NCBI RefSeq assembly: GCF_020483305.1
Contig: NZ_JACWAB010000005.1
Coordinates: 62,001-126,000 of the forward strand
Reading direction: 5' to 3'
DNA length: 64,000 nucleotides
From: Arthrobacter sp. UM1
GTDB lineage: Bacteria; Actinomycetota; Actinomycetes; Actinomycetales; Micrococcaceae
The position numbers were made by a program, and so were the translations under genes. Below are positions 17,417-25,888 of the stretch, in pieces. The notes below the pieces were generated by a model. That model worked only from the letters and a program-made list of their open reading frames with translations, was not told the origin of the DNA and searched no databases. Position 1 is the first letter of the stretch. Each line of letters begins with the position of its first letter.

Positions 17417-18535
17417 ATGAAGATCCGCGGAGCAGTCCTCACCACGTCCGGGGCCGAGCGCCCGTACGCCGAGTCCCGTCCGCTCGAGATCCGCGAGCTC
17501 GAGCTGGATCCGCCGGAGCGCGGCGAAGTCCTCCTCCGCATGACGGCCGCAGGCGTGTGCCACTCGGACCTGTCCGTGGTGGACGGCAACCGCCCGCGGC
17601 CCCTGCCGATGCTGCTGGGCCACGAGGGCACGGGCGTCGTCGAGCGGGTCGGCGAGGGCGTCGAGGGGCTGGCCCCGGGCGACCACGTCGTCGCCGTCTT
17701 CCTCCCCCGCTGCGGCGAGTGCGCGCACTGCCGGACCGACGGCACGCTCCCCTGCATCCCCGGCACCGAGTCCAACAACGCCGGCTTCCTCCCGGGCGGC
17801 GGCGAGCAGGTGCGCCTTCACGACGACGACGGCGGCCGCGTGCTGCACCATCTCGGCGTGTCCGCGTTCGCCACGCACGCGGTGGTGAACCAGGCGAGCG
17901 TGGTGAAGATCGGCTCCGACGTCCCGCCGGAGGCCGCGGCGCCCCTCGGCTGCGCCGTGCTCACCGGAGGCGGGGCCGTGGTCAACGCGGGGAAGCCGCG
18001 GGACGGTGACTCGGTCATGGTGGTGGGTCTCGGCGGCGTGGGGATCGCGGCGCTCATGACGGCGGTGGGCCTGAAGAAGGGCACGGTCATCGGGGTGGAC
18101 GCCAACCCCGGGAAGCTGGCCAGGGCCCGTGAGCTCGGCGCGGACGAGGCGTACTCGCCCGAGGAGCTGGCGGAGAAGGGTGTGAAAGCCGATGTGGTGG
18201 TCGAGGCCGCAGGCCACCCCCGCGCGTTCGAGACCGCCTTCAACGCGACGGCTCCCGGCGGCCGGACGGTGACGGTCGGCCTGCCGCACCCTGAGGCGGA
18301 GTCCGTCATCCGTCCGCTGCTCCTCACGGCGGAGGCGAGGACGGTCATCGGCAGCTACCTCGGCTCGGCGGTCCCCTCGCGTGACATCCCGCGCTACGAG
18401 GACCTCTGGCGCAAGGGCGAGCTGCCTGTGGAGGAGCTCGTCTCGGACCGCATCCGGCTCGAGGACGTCAACGCCGCTATGGACACGCTCGCGGACGGGA
18501 AGGCCGTGCGACAGGTCATCGTGTTCGAGGACTGA
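17417..18535 (+). CDS. Zinc-dependent alcohol dehydrogenase (MDR superfamily)
   Basis: A 372-residue medium-chain dehydrogenase. Catalytic zinc ligands are in GVCHSD, GHEGTG and LGCAVLTGGG. The structural zinc lobe has four cysteines in RCGECAHCRTDGTLPC. The Rossmann motif is VVGLGGVG. The layout resembles NAD-dependent long-chain or class III-like alcohol dehydrogenases of actinobacteria. The substrate is unknown. It starts at ATG 17417 after GGGAG and appears monocistronic. Confidence 0.9.
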   Translation: MKIRGAVLTTSGAERPYAESRPLEIRELELDPPERGEVLLRMTAAGVCHSDLSVVDGNRPRPLPMLLGHEGTGVVERVGEGVEGLAPGDHVVAVFLPRCGECAHCRTDGTLPCIPGTESNNAGFLPGGGEQVRLHDDDGGRVLHHLGVSAFATHAVVNQASVVKIGSDVPPEAAAPLGCAVLTGGGAVVNAGKPRDGDSVMVVGLGGVGIAALMTAVGLKKGTVIGVDANPGKLARARELGADEAYSPEELAEKGVKADVVVEAAGHPRAFETAFNATAPGGRTVTVGLPHPEAESVIRPLLLTAEARTVIGSYLGSAVPSRDIPRYEDLWRKGELPVEELVSDRIRLEDVNAAMDTLADGKAVRQVIVFED

Positions 18536-18646
18536 CGCGCGGCGTCAAGGCAGGCCTGGGTTCCCGCGGGCGCACTCCTGCGCTGACGGCCTGCGGAGTG
18601 GCGTGCGCCCAGAGCGGCCCGTTTGAGGGTCGAGCCGGGTGCGTCC

Positions 18647-18667
18647 TACGATTTAGAGGTGACTAAA
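18647..18667 (+). promoter_or_regulatory. mntH -10 element and overlapping MntR-like palindrome
   Basis: TACGAT (18647-18652) lies 6 bases before GTG 18659, so transcription should start at the GTG. TTTAG (18652-18656) and CTAAA (18663-18667) form a palindrome with a 6-base spacer straddling the transcription and translation start. TTAG-CTAA dyads are typical of DtxR-family operators, so MntR repression is likely. Confidence 0.55.
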
Positions 18668-19879
18668 CTCCACTGGATCCGCCTGCTCGGCCCGGCCCTC
18701 GTGGCGGCCGTGGCCTATGTGGATCCGGGGAACGTCGCCGCGAACATGACCGCCGGCACCCAGTACGGCTTTCTGCTGCTCTGGGTGCTCGTGCTGGCGA
18801 ACGCCATGGCCGCCGTCGTGCAGTATCTGGCGGCGAAGCTGGGGCTCGTGACGGGCCGCTCGCTCCCCGAGCACCTGGCCTCGCGCCTGGGGACGCCCGG
18901 CCGGATCCTCTACTGGCTGCAGGCGGAGGCGGTCATCATCGCCACCGACGTGGCCGAGGTGATCGGCGGCGCGCTCGCCCTGCACATCCTCTGGGGCGTG
19001 CCCCTGTGGCTCGGCGGCATCCTGACGGGCGCGGTCTCGGTGCTGCTGCTGCGGATCCGGGACCGACGGGGACAGCGGCGGTTCGAGAAGGCCGTCGTCG
19101 CGCTCCTCGCCGTCGTGGCGGCCGGCTTCCTCTTCGGGGTGTTCCTCGCGCCGCCGACGCCGTCTCAGCTGGCCGGAGGACTCGTCCCGCGCTTCGCGGA
19201 CCAGGGCTCGGTGTTCGTGGCGGTGTCGATGCTCGGCGCCACGGTCATGCCGCACGCGATCTACCTGCACTCGGGTCTGGCGGTCCACCGGCATGGGGCC
19301 GGCGCTGCGGGGGACCCCTTTCCGGTCCGCACCCGCCTGCGCGCCGCACGGTTCGACGTGGGCGTGGCGCTCGCGGTGGCCGGGCTCGTCAACATCGGGA
19401 TGCTCGTGCTGGCGGCGACGGCGCTGCAGGGCGCAGACGGCACCGACACGATCGAGGGAGCGCACGCCGCGATCGCGGGGCGGTTCGGGGCGGTGGCCGG
19501 CGCGGTGTTCGCCGTAGGGCTGCTCGCCTCGGGGCTCGCCTCCACCACAGTGGGGGCCTATGCGGGAGACGTGGTCATGGGCGGCCTCCTGGGACGGACC
19601 GTGCCGGCATGGGTGCGCCGGGCGGTCTCGCTGGTTCCGGCCATCGGGGTCATGGTCTCCGGCGCGGATCCGACGGCGGCGCTCGTGGTCAGCCAGGTGG
19701 TCCTCAGCATGGCCATCCCGTTCGCGGTGTTCCCTCTGGCCTGGCTCACCTCGCGGGCGTCCGTCATGGGGCGGCTGCGCAGCGGGCGGATCCTGGCCGG
19801 AACCGCGTGGGCGTGCTCCGGCGCGGTGGCGGTGCTCAACGCGGTCCTGCTCTGGCTCGTGTTCACGGGCGCGGCGTAG
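18659..19879 (+). CDS. mntH: Nramp family manganese transporter MntH
   Basis: Proton-coupled Mn2+/divalent metal importer with 11 membrane helices. The metal-binding DPGN of helix 1 and MPHAIYLHS of helix 6 are intact. The frame is open to GTG 18623, but GTG 18659 (406 residues, VTKLHWIRLLGPALV) fits the family's start and the -10 spacing. It gives the cell a second Mn uptake route beside the ABC importer, and both have operator-like dyads. Confidence 0.92.
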   Translation: MTKLHWIRLLGPALVAAVAYVDPGNVAANMTAGTQYGFLLLWVLVLANAMAAVVQYLAAKLGLVTGRSLPEHLASRLGTPGRILYWLQAEAVIIATDVAEVIGGALALHILWGVPLWLGGILTGAVSVLLLRIRDRRGQRRFEKAVVALLAVVAAGFLFGVFLAPPTPSQLAGGLVPRFADQGSVFVAVSMLGATVMPHAIYLHSGLAVHRHGAGAAGDPFPVRTRLRAARFDVGVALAVAGLVNIGMLVLAATALQGADGTDTIEGAHAAIAGRFGAVAGAVFAVGLLASGLASTTVGAYAGDVVMGGLLGRTVPAWVRRAVSLVPAIGVMVSGADPTAALVVSQVVLSMAIPFAVFPLAWLTSRASVMGRLRSGRILAGTAWACSGAVAVLNAVLLWLVFTGAA

Positions 19880-19941
19880 GAGGCCGGAGGGCGGCGGAGA
19901 GGGCCGTTCTGACCTGGGTCGCTTGCGCACCCTGTTCTTCC

Positions 19942-20002
19942 GCTTGCGCACCCTCTGGTGTCAGGATTCGGCCGGAAAACTGACACCAGAGGGTGCACAA
20001 GC
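19942..20002. repeat. GTGCACCC-family hairpin A
   Basis: A 23-bp inverted repeat (19942-19964 with 19980-20002, one mismatch) around a 15-base loop containing GGCCGGAA. An extra partial left arm (CTTGCGCACCCT) lies just upstream at 19922-19933. It sits between the convergent mntH and lipoprotein genes, so it may end both transcripts. Related elements are at 21909, 30570 and 31798. Confidence 0.8.
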
Positions 20003-20018
20003 TCCCGGCGGGCCCGGG

Positions 20019-20558
20019 TCAGACGGCGGGGAAGGTGTACTTCTTGTTCTCGACCGTCGTCAGAACCAGCTTGGTGGCGCCGTCCGGGACGATGAACACC
20101 TTCGTGGCCGTGACCTGCTTCTTGCCCTTCCAGTCCAGGGGGAACTGCTTGGAGGGGTCCTGGCACATGTCTCCGAGGAGACCGTCCACCTCCTCCGTCT
20201 TCTTGCCCTCTGCCGTCCAGGTGCCCTGGAGTGCGATCGCGCCGCTCGGCTTCTCCGTCTCCAGCTTGAGCTCGTACGCTACGGCGTGCTTGCCCTTGTC
20301 CGGCGCGGCGGTGCCGGTGCATCCGCTGAACTTGGCGGGCGCCTTCACGAGCGTCACATGCGTGTCCGAGTTTCCGATGCGCACGCTCTTGCCCACGGTC
20401 ATTTCCTCGCCGGGGCTCTCGTTGTAGGCGGCGCCTCCGGAGGAGCTCTGCGCCGAGCTGCCGTCCGAGCCGCCCTCTGAGCCGGAGCCTCCGCCGCACG
20501 CGCTCAGGCCCACGGCCAGGAGAAGGGCTGCTGCGGCCGCCGTCGTCTTCGTGTTCAT
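20019..20558 (-). CDS. Putative lipoprotein of unknown function
   Basis: A 179-residue secreted lipoprotein. The lipobox LSAC (Cys about 21) is followed by a Gly/Ser-rich linker to about 45. A compact beta-rich domain with two further cysteines (FSGCTGTAA and LGDMCQDP) may form a disulphide. The style is that of DUF4352/Telomeric-repeat-binding-like extracellular immunoglobulin-fold lipoproteins, but I cannot assign a family firmly. It is monocistronic. Confidence 0.8.
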   Translation of the reverse strand: MNTKTTAAAAALLLAVGLSACGGGSGSEGGSDGSSAQSSSGGAAYNESPGEEMTVGKSVRIGNSDTHVTLVKAPAKFSGCTGTAAPDKGKHAVAYELKLETEKPSGAIALQGTWTAEGKKTEEVDGLLGDMCQDPSKQFPLDWKGKKQVTATKVFIVPDGATKLVLTTVENKKYTFPAV

Positions 20559-20713
20559 GTGCTGACCCCCATTGTCATGCGCATTCTGCGGCGCGCTCTC
20601 TGGCGCCGATGGCTCTATTCGATTCGAAAGCCTAACAATTCTGCGGGCGCGGCCGGGAACGGCGGCCTCTTCACGGTGCCTGTTTCGGACTCGGGGCCGT
20701 GGATACTGAGGAC

Positions 20714-21145
20714 ATGGATTTCCCCACCGCCCGTGAGCTCGACGACGAGGACCTGCGCCTCCTCGACGCGGCCCGCACCGTCATCGAGGCGAACACAGAC
20801 GCCGACTCCGCCGACGCCGACGGCATCCACACCGTGGGAGCCGCCGTCATGGACGCCGAGGGGCGCGTCTTCCCCGGCGTGAACCTCTACCACTTCACGG
20901 GCGGGCCCTGCGCGGAGCTCGTGGCCCTCGGCTCGGCGAGGGCCGGCGGCGCCCGCGAGATCACTCGCATCGCGGCCGTGGGCTGTCACGGGCGCGGCGT
21001 GCTCGCGCCCTGCGGCCGGGACCGGCAGGTGCTGTCCGACTACCACCCCGCATGGCGGGTCATCGTCCCCACGGAGGAGGGGCTGCGGAGCGTCGCCGTC
21101 GCCGACCTCCTGCCCGGGAGCTACCGAGGCCCCGAGGCGGTGTAG
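20714..21145 (+). CDS. Blasticidin-S-deaminase-like cytidine deaminase family protein with altered zinc site
   Basis: A 143-residue protein of the CDA fold, closest in pattern to blasticidin S deaminase (HTVGAAVMDAEGR, HFTGGPCAELVALG, GRGVLAPCG). The catalytic CAE is kept. The second motif, normally PCGRCRQ, reads PCGRDRQ, so one of three zinc cysteines is Asp. The enzyme may bind zinc with Cys2Asp, have new chemistry, or be inactive. GATACT lies 6 bases before ATG 20714, which favours it over GTG 20699. Confidence 0.75.
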   Translation: MDFPTARELDDEDLRLLDAARTVIEANTDADSADADGIHTVGAAVMDAEGRVFPGVNLYHFTGGPCAELVALGSARAGGAREITRIAAVGCHGRGVLAPCGRDRQVLSDYHPAWRVIVPTEEGLRSVAVADLLPGSYRGPEAV

Positions 21146-21185
21146 GAGCCTTCCGCGCGGATTCCGCTCCCCGTAGGCTGGCCGG

Positions 21186-21905
21186 ATGCTGGTCAAAGCC
21201 TGTCTCAACGGAGCGCGCGGAGCGCACGAGCACCCGGCCTTGAGCGCGGACCCAGTCGCCATGGCCCGAGAGGCTGCGGCCGCAGCGGAGGCCGGCGCGG
21301 GAGCCCTTCACGTCCATCCCAAAGACGACGACGGGGCGGACAGCCTCGCCGCTGCGCACGTCTCGGCGTGGGTCCGGGCGATGCGCGAGGCGTGCCCGAA
21401 CACGCCTGTCGGCGTGACCACCGGCGCCTGGAGCGCGCCCGACCCCGCACAGCGTCTCGCCGAGCTCCGCGCGTGGAGTGACCTGCCGGAAGAGCGGCCG
21501 GACTTCGCCTCTGTGAACTGGCACGAGCCGGGGGCGGAGGAGACGGCGGAGCTGCTTCTCAGCCGGGGCATCGGGGTGGAAGCCGGCGTCTGGCACGCGG
21601 AGGGGCTGCGAGCCTGGCTTGCCTCGCCGCTGCGGGGGCGGTGCCTGCGGGTCCTCGTGGAGGTGCAGGACATTCCGGCGCACGAAGTCGAGGACACTGC
21701 CCGCGGGCTCGTGAGTGCCGTCCGGGAGGCGGAGCCCGGACTGCCCCTGCTGCTCCACGGGGAGGAGCGGTCCGCCTGGACGGCTGCGGCGCTCGCGGTG
21801 AGTCTCGGCTTGGACACCCGGGCGGGACTGGAGGACTCGCTGGTGCTTCCCGACGGCACGCCTGCCTCCGGCAACGCCCAGCTGATACGGGCCGTCTTGG
21901 ATTGA
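21186..21905 (+). CDS. BKACE / DUF849 family beta-keto acid cleavage enzyme
   Basis: A 239-residue TIM-barrel protein of the Kce/BKACE family (COG3246). These are zinc enzymes that split beta-keto acids with acetyl-CoA. The zinc-ligand motif HVHPKDDDG and a late GLEDSLVLPDG motif are present. At 239 residues it is shorter than the usual 270-300, so some loops are trimmed. TAGGCT lies 6 bases before the ATG (leaderless). The substrate is unknown. Confidence 0.8.
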   Translation: MLVKACLNGARGAHEHPALSADPVAMAREAAAAAEAGAGALHVHPKDDDGADSLAAAHVSAWVRAMREACPNTPVGVTTGAWSAPDPAQRLAELRAWSDLPEERPDFASVNWHEPGAEETAELLLSRGIGVEAGVWHAEGLRAWLASPLRGRCLRVLVEVQDIPAHEVEDTARGLVSAVREAEPGLPLLLHGEERSAWTAAALAVSLGLDTRAGLEDSLVLPDGTPASGNAQLIRAVLD

Positions 21906-21908
21906 GCG

Positions 21909-21969
21909 GCTTGTGCACCCTCTGGTGTCAGGATTCGGCCGGAAAACTGACACCAGAGGGTGCGCAAGC
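21909..21969. repeat. GTGCACCC-family hairpin B
   Basis: A 23-bp stem (21909-21931 with 21947-21969, one wobble pair) whose 15-base loop is identical to hairpin A. It is followed by another partial right arm (GGTGCGCAAGC near 21980). It lies immediately after the BKACE stop. Confidence 0.8.
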
Positions 21970-22065
21970 TGAGGAAGCGGGTGCGCAAGCGCGGGAAGCC
22001 GGTGTGCCTGAGCCGAAGAAGCTGGCGCGAACGCGCAGGGGGAGCCGGTGTGCCAAGATGAACGC

Positions 22066-22362
22066 ATGATCGTCGAATCTGCACTGCTCCCCGTCATCCC
22101 GGGCAAGGAAGAGGAGTTCGAGGCCGCGCTCGAGGAGGCGAAGTCCTACATCTCCGCCTCGAAGGGGTTCGTCTCGCTCGAGGTCTCGCGCGGCGTGGAG
22201 TCGCCCAGCACGTATCTCATGGTGGTGAAGTGGGAGACCCTCGAGGACCACACCGAGGGCTTCCGGGGCTCGGAGCTCTTCGAGAAGTGGCGGGCCGCCC
22301 TCCACCACTTCTACGACCCGAAGCCGGTGGTGGAGCACTACCGGCCGGTGGTCTCCGTCTGA
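22066..22362 (+). CDS. ABM-domain (antibiotic biosynthesis monooxygenase/YgiN-like) protein
   Basis: A 98-residue single-domain ferredoxin-fold protein (MIVESALLPVIPGKEEEFEAA, VSLEVSRGVE, YLMVVKWETLEDHTEGFRGSE). Members are small dimeric oxygenases or stress proteins acting on quinones or aromatic compounds. CAAGAT at 22054-22059 lies 6 bases before ATG 22066, which supports this start over an in-frame GTG at 22048. The specific reaction cannot be told. Confidence 0.85.
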   Translation: MIVESALLPVIPGKEEEFEAALEEAKSYISASKGFVSLEVSRGVESPSTYLMVVKWETLEDHTEGFRGSELFEKWRAALHHFYDPKPVVEHYRPVVSV

Positions 22363-22434
22363 GAGCCCTCTCCCACGCGAAAGCCTCTGCCGGACAGGCT
22401 CAGCCGGAACCTCTCCGTCAGAGCCGGGTCCGCG

Positions 22435-23919
22435 CTACGCGCTGACGGGCTGCGGCTCCGCCGAGTCCGCCGTCGTGCCCTTGTCCCGCATGCGGGAGGC
22501 GAGCACCACGCCGACCGCGGCGAAGACCGCGGCCACGAGGAACGCGGTCATGAGCCCGGCCTCGGCGGTGGACGTCTGCGCGGCCGGGCCGCCGTCTCCG
22601 CCCTTGAGGTGCACGAGCCGCGCGGCCTGCATCACGCCGGTGAGCAGAGCCACCCCGAGCCCGCCGGAGAGCTGCTGCAGCGAGGAGAGGGTCGCCGAGC
22701 CGTGCGAGTACAGGTGCGGCGGCAGCGGGTTGAGCGAGTACGTGAACGCCGGCGTGAAGATGAGCGCCAGGCCTGCCGAGAACACCGTGTAGACGGCGAG
22801 GCCGAGCCACATCGAGGTGGTGTGGTCGAACCGGCTCATGACCAGCGTGGACGCGAGCAGCACAGCGCTGCCGGTGACCACGAGCGGACGCGGGCCGATG
22901 CGGTCGAAGAGCCGGCCGACCGGCGGAGCCGCGAGCCCCATGATGAGGCCACCCGGCAGCATGAGCAGACCCGTGGTGAGCGAGTCCTTGCCGAGCAGCT
23001 GCTGCATGTAGAGCGGGAAGAGGATGATCGTGCCGAACATGGCGATCATCGAGATGGTCATGAGCGCGAGGCCCTTGGCGAAGGGCTTGTACGCGAACAC
23101 GCGCAGGTCCAGGAGCGGCTCGCGGCCCTGCTGGAGCGCGATCTGCCGGCGGCAGAAGGCCGCGATGCACGCGAGGCCCACGACGAGCGCGCCGACGGTC
23201 ACGGGCGAGGGGTGCACCGCGATCTCGTTGATCCCGTAGACGAACCCGCCGAACCCCGGAATGGTGAGGAGCACCGAGGGGACGTCCAGCTTGATCGCCT
23301 TCCGCTCGCCCACGTTCTTGAGCAGCGCGAGTCCCGCGCACAGCATGACGACGGCGATGGGCAGCATCATGATGAACAGCGCCCGCCATGGGAAGTGCTG
23401 CAGGATGAGGCCGGAGAGCGCCGGGCCGATCGCGGGCGCCACGGAGATGGCGATGGACACGTTGCCCATGACCGCCCCGCGCCGCGCCGGCGGCACGAGC
23501 TGAAGGATGGTGGTCATGAGCAGGGGCATCATGACGGCCGTGCCCGAGGCCTGGACCACGCGGCCGAGGATGAGCACGGGGAAGGACTGCGCCGCCGCGC
23601 ACACCACCGTGCCGGCGGTGAACAGGCCCATCGCCAGGGTGAACGCCTGCCGCGTGGACAGCCGCGCGAGGAGGAACCCGGTGGTGGGGATGACCACGCT
23701 CATGGTGAGCATGAAGGCCGTGGCCACCCACTGGACCGTGGAGACTTCGGCGATGTGGAGGCTCGTCATGAGGTGCGGCAGGGCCACGTTCATGAGGGTC
23801 TCGTTGAGGATGACCACGAACGTGGCCGCGAGGAGGACGGCGATGACCGCGAACGTGCTGGGCGCCGGCGCGCTCTCCGGCACACGGGTGTCCTGGGGCT
23901 CTGGGGTGGGGGAGGGCAT
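22435..23919 (-). CDS. MFS drug transporter, DHA2 family (LmrB/EmrB type)
   Basis: A 494-residue 14-helix proton antiporter of the major facilitator superfamily. Conserved parts include NETLMNVALPHLM in helix 1, WVATAFMLTMSVVIPTTGFL, the motif C-like GPALSGLIL and a charged GRLFDRIGPRPLVVTG. Substrates are usually toxic organic compounds or antibiotics. TAGACT at 23926-23931 lies 6 bases upstream of the ATG (leaderless). No local repressor gene is adjacent. Confidence 0.9.
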   Translation of the reverse strand: MPSPTPEPQDTRVPESAPAPSTFAVIAVLLAATFVVILNETLMNVALPHLMTSLHIAEVSTVQWVATAFMLTMSVVIPTTGFLLARLSTRQAFTLAMGLFTAGTVVCAAAQSFPVLILGRVVQASGTAVMMPLLMTTILQLVPPARRGAVMGNVSIAISVAPAIGPALSGLILQHFPWRALFIMMLPIAVVMLCAGLALLKNVGERKAIKLDVPSVLLTIPGFGGFVYGINEIAVHPSPVTVGALVVGLACIAAFCRRQIALQQGREPLLDLRVFAYKPFAKGLALMTISMIAMFGTIILFPLYMQQLLGKDSLTTGLLMLPGGLIMGLAAPPVGRLFDRIGPRPLVVTGSAVLLASTLVMSRFDHTTSMWLGLAVYTVFSAGLALIFTPAFTYSLNPLPPHLYSHGSATLSSLQQLSGGLGVALLTGVMQAARLVHLKGGDGGPAAQTSTAEAGLMTAFLVAAVFAAVGVVLASRMRDKGTTADSAEPQPVSA

Positions 23920-24058
23920 CCGATGAGTCTATCGGGTGTTCGGAGAACCCGGAACGGCCCGTGAGGAGCCTCACGGCTTCCGCGCCGCACCGGGACGGCA
24001 GGGCGCCCGGGACGGCAGCACGCCCGGAACCGGCGGCGGGCCCGTCCCGCGCAGGCCG

Positions 24059-24526
24059 TCAGCTCGAGGCGGGCGGCCCCACGAGGAGGGCGACGGCGGT
24101 CAGCGCCGCCACGAGCACCACGAGGACGAGGACGGCGACCCCCGGGCGGGCGAGCAGCTCGGCGAGGGCCCGCTCGGGCGCGGAGGACGCGGTCTGGGGC
24201 TCGCCGCTCGGGGCCAGCCGCCAGCGGGGCGCGATGGCGCGGTGCTTCTCCGCGTTGGCCTCGAACAGGAGCGTGAAGAAGGGCGGGACGGCCGAGGCCA
24301 TGCCGAGGAGGCCGCGCTTGACGGACCAGCGGTTGTCGATCCACACGGCCGCCGTGACCACGATGAACGCGATGAACACGACGCCGTGGAGCATTCCGGC
24401 GATCCTCACGCCCAGGTCCGTGGTCTTGGTGCCGTACTTGAGGACCATGCCGACGATGAGCAGGGCCCAGGTCACGGCCTCGGACCGGGCGACGAAGCGG
24501 TACAGGGAGAGTGCTGGGGAAGTCAC
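24059..24526 (-). CDS. DUF3817 domain membrane protein
   Basis: A 155-residue protein with the DUF3817 arrangement: SLYRFVARSEAVTWALLIVGMVLKYG, GMLHGVVFIAFIV and KRGLLGMASAVPPFFTLLFE, plus a C-terminal membrane helix. The family is common in actinobacteria and has no known function. The start is GTG 24526, 6 bases after CACAAT. It lies downstream of, and very close to, a FemX-type gene on the same strand. Confidence 0.85.
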   Translation of the reverse strand: MTSPALSLYRFVARSEAVTWALLIVGMVLKYGTKTTDLGVRIAGMLHGVVFIAFIVVTAAVWIDNRWSVKRGLLGMASAVPPFFTLLFEANAEKHRAIAPRWRLAPSGEPQTASSAPERALAELLARPGVAVLVLVVLVAALTAVALLVGPPASS

Positions 24527-24538
24527 CCGTCGATTGTG

Positions 24539-25747
24539 TCAGGCGTTCCTGGGCGCGCCGTCGGGACGGATCTTGCCCGCGAGGTCGCCGAGGGCCTGCC
24601 GAGCCCTCGAGCGGACCCGCCGGGCGAGCTTGCGGGCCTCGATGAGCCGCCGCTCCGTGTCATAGCGCTTCGTCAGGGGGATGTCCATGCAGGAAGGGTG
24701 CTCCACGATGGTCTTGGAGAACTTCAGCTTGAAGCCCTCGAGCCGTGCGAGCTCGGGCCAGGCGGGGGAGCCGATGCCGGTGAGCGAGGCGCCCGTGCAC
24801 CCCTGCTCGCGGAGGCTCTCGAGAAGCGTGGTGAGCAGCAGCGAGGGCGCGCCCGCCTTCTGCCCCTCCGAGGTCGAGGCCGCGTGCAGGTACGTCCCCC
24901 AGCCGCGGTGCGCGCTGCTCATCGCCCAGGCGGCGCATCCCTCGTATCCCGGAACCTCTGCGGTGTAGAGGCGCACCTCCTCGGGGAAGAGGGAGAGGAG
25001 CCGGCGGAAGTACCAGACGGGGAGGGCCCCGAACCCGTCTCGCTCGGCGGTCTGGGCGAGCACCGGGTGGCACTCCCGCTCGAACACGTCCTCCCGGTTC
25101 TCGGTGACCTCGCGCACGACGACGCCCTGGCGCCGCGCCTTGCGGACCGTGTTCCTCGCCGAGGAGGAGAAGGCCTTCTCCAGAGGCACCGGGGCGTCGG
25201 CGAGGGGCACCACGACCTCCCGCTCGAAGATGCCCCGGCCCATGGACGGGCGGACGCCCTCGAGGGCCTCGGTGTGGCGGATCCGGATGCGCAGGACGAA
25301 GGGGATGGGCGCGGGCTCGGACTGGAGGGCGCTGACGAGCGCGTTGAGGACCCCGGCCTCGGTGGCGGCGTCCGGCTCGCGGGCGAAGACGGGACCGTCG
25401 TCGGCGGCCGCCTGCCGGCTGGCGCCCTCTCCCCGCTCCGTGATGAGGCACGTGGCCACGGCCGCGCCGTCCTGGTCCTCGATGACGAACATGCCTCCGA
25501 GGCGGGCGAAGGGGTTCCCCTCGAAGATCCGGCTCCACGTGCTGCCCTGCTCGAACGGCACGGTGCACTCGGCCGGGAAGCCGGCGTGGACCTCGGCGAG
25601 CTCCTCAGCGGAGATCCGGCGGGCCGTGAAGGGCGTGGCCCGCACGGCGAGCGGCCGGGGCTGGGGGCGCCTGGGAGCTGAGAAGGCGTCGCGGGCAGAG
25701 GCGGTGAGACTGGAGAGGGCGCGCACGTGCAGGTCCTTGTCGTTCAT
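24539..25747 (-). CDS. FemX/FemAB-type peptidoglycan cross-bridge aminoacyltransferase
   Basis: A 402-residue GNAT-fold transferase of the lipid II:glycine glycyltransferase (FemXAB) family, which adds amino acids from aminoacyl-tRNA to the peptidoglycan stem. Family marks are PFEQGSTWSRIF, AFSSSARNTVRKARRQGV (the Fem Lys/Arg-rich helix), YEGCAAWAMSS and FKLKFSKTIVEHPS near the end. It lacks the long coiled-coil arm of staphylococcal FemA. A close paralogue lies just upstream on the same strand, so the two probably add successive residues or act on different sites. Confidence 0.87.
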   Translation of the reverse strand: MNDKDLHVRALSSLTASARDAFSAPRRPQPRPLAVRATPFTARRISAEELAEVHAGFPAECTVPFEQGSTWSRIFEGNPFARLGGMFVIEDQDGAAVATCLITERGEGASRQAAADDGPVFAREPDAATEAGVLNALVSALQSEPAPIPFVLRIRIRHTEALEGVRPSMGRGIFEREVVVPLADAPVPLEKAFSSSARNTVRKARRQGVVVREVTENREDVFERECHPVLAQTAERDGFGALPVWYFRRLLSLFPEEVRLYTAEVPGYEGCAAWAMSSAHRGWGTYLHAASTSEGQKAGAPSLLLTTLLESLREQGCTGASLTGIGSPAWPELARLEGFKLKFSKTIVEHPSCMDIPLTKRYDTERRLIEARKLARRVRSRARQALGDLAGKIRPDGAPRNA

Positions 25748-25779
25748 ATGACTCAGCGTTCATATAGCTGAAATGAAAA

Positions 25780-25812
25780 TTCCCGCTCCGTCCTGACGGT
25801 CTGGAGCGGGAA
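25780..25812 (-). terminator. Intrinsic terminator between the two Fem-type genes
   Basis: Arms 25780-25789 and 25803-25812 pair perfectly, with inner CCGT/ACGG pairing. On the minus strand the stem runs into TTTTCATTT. It ends transcription of the upstream Fem-type gene (25889-27109), so the downstream paralogue has its own promoter. Confidence 0.75.
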
Positions 25813-25888
25813 CCTTCAGGGCTTACGCCCGAGTCTACAAGCGCGTCACCCGTATTCCGGGATGTCGGCGCGGGTGGAGGCGGCGGCC

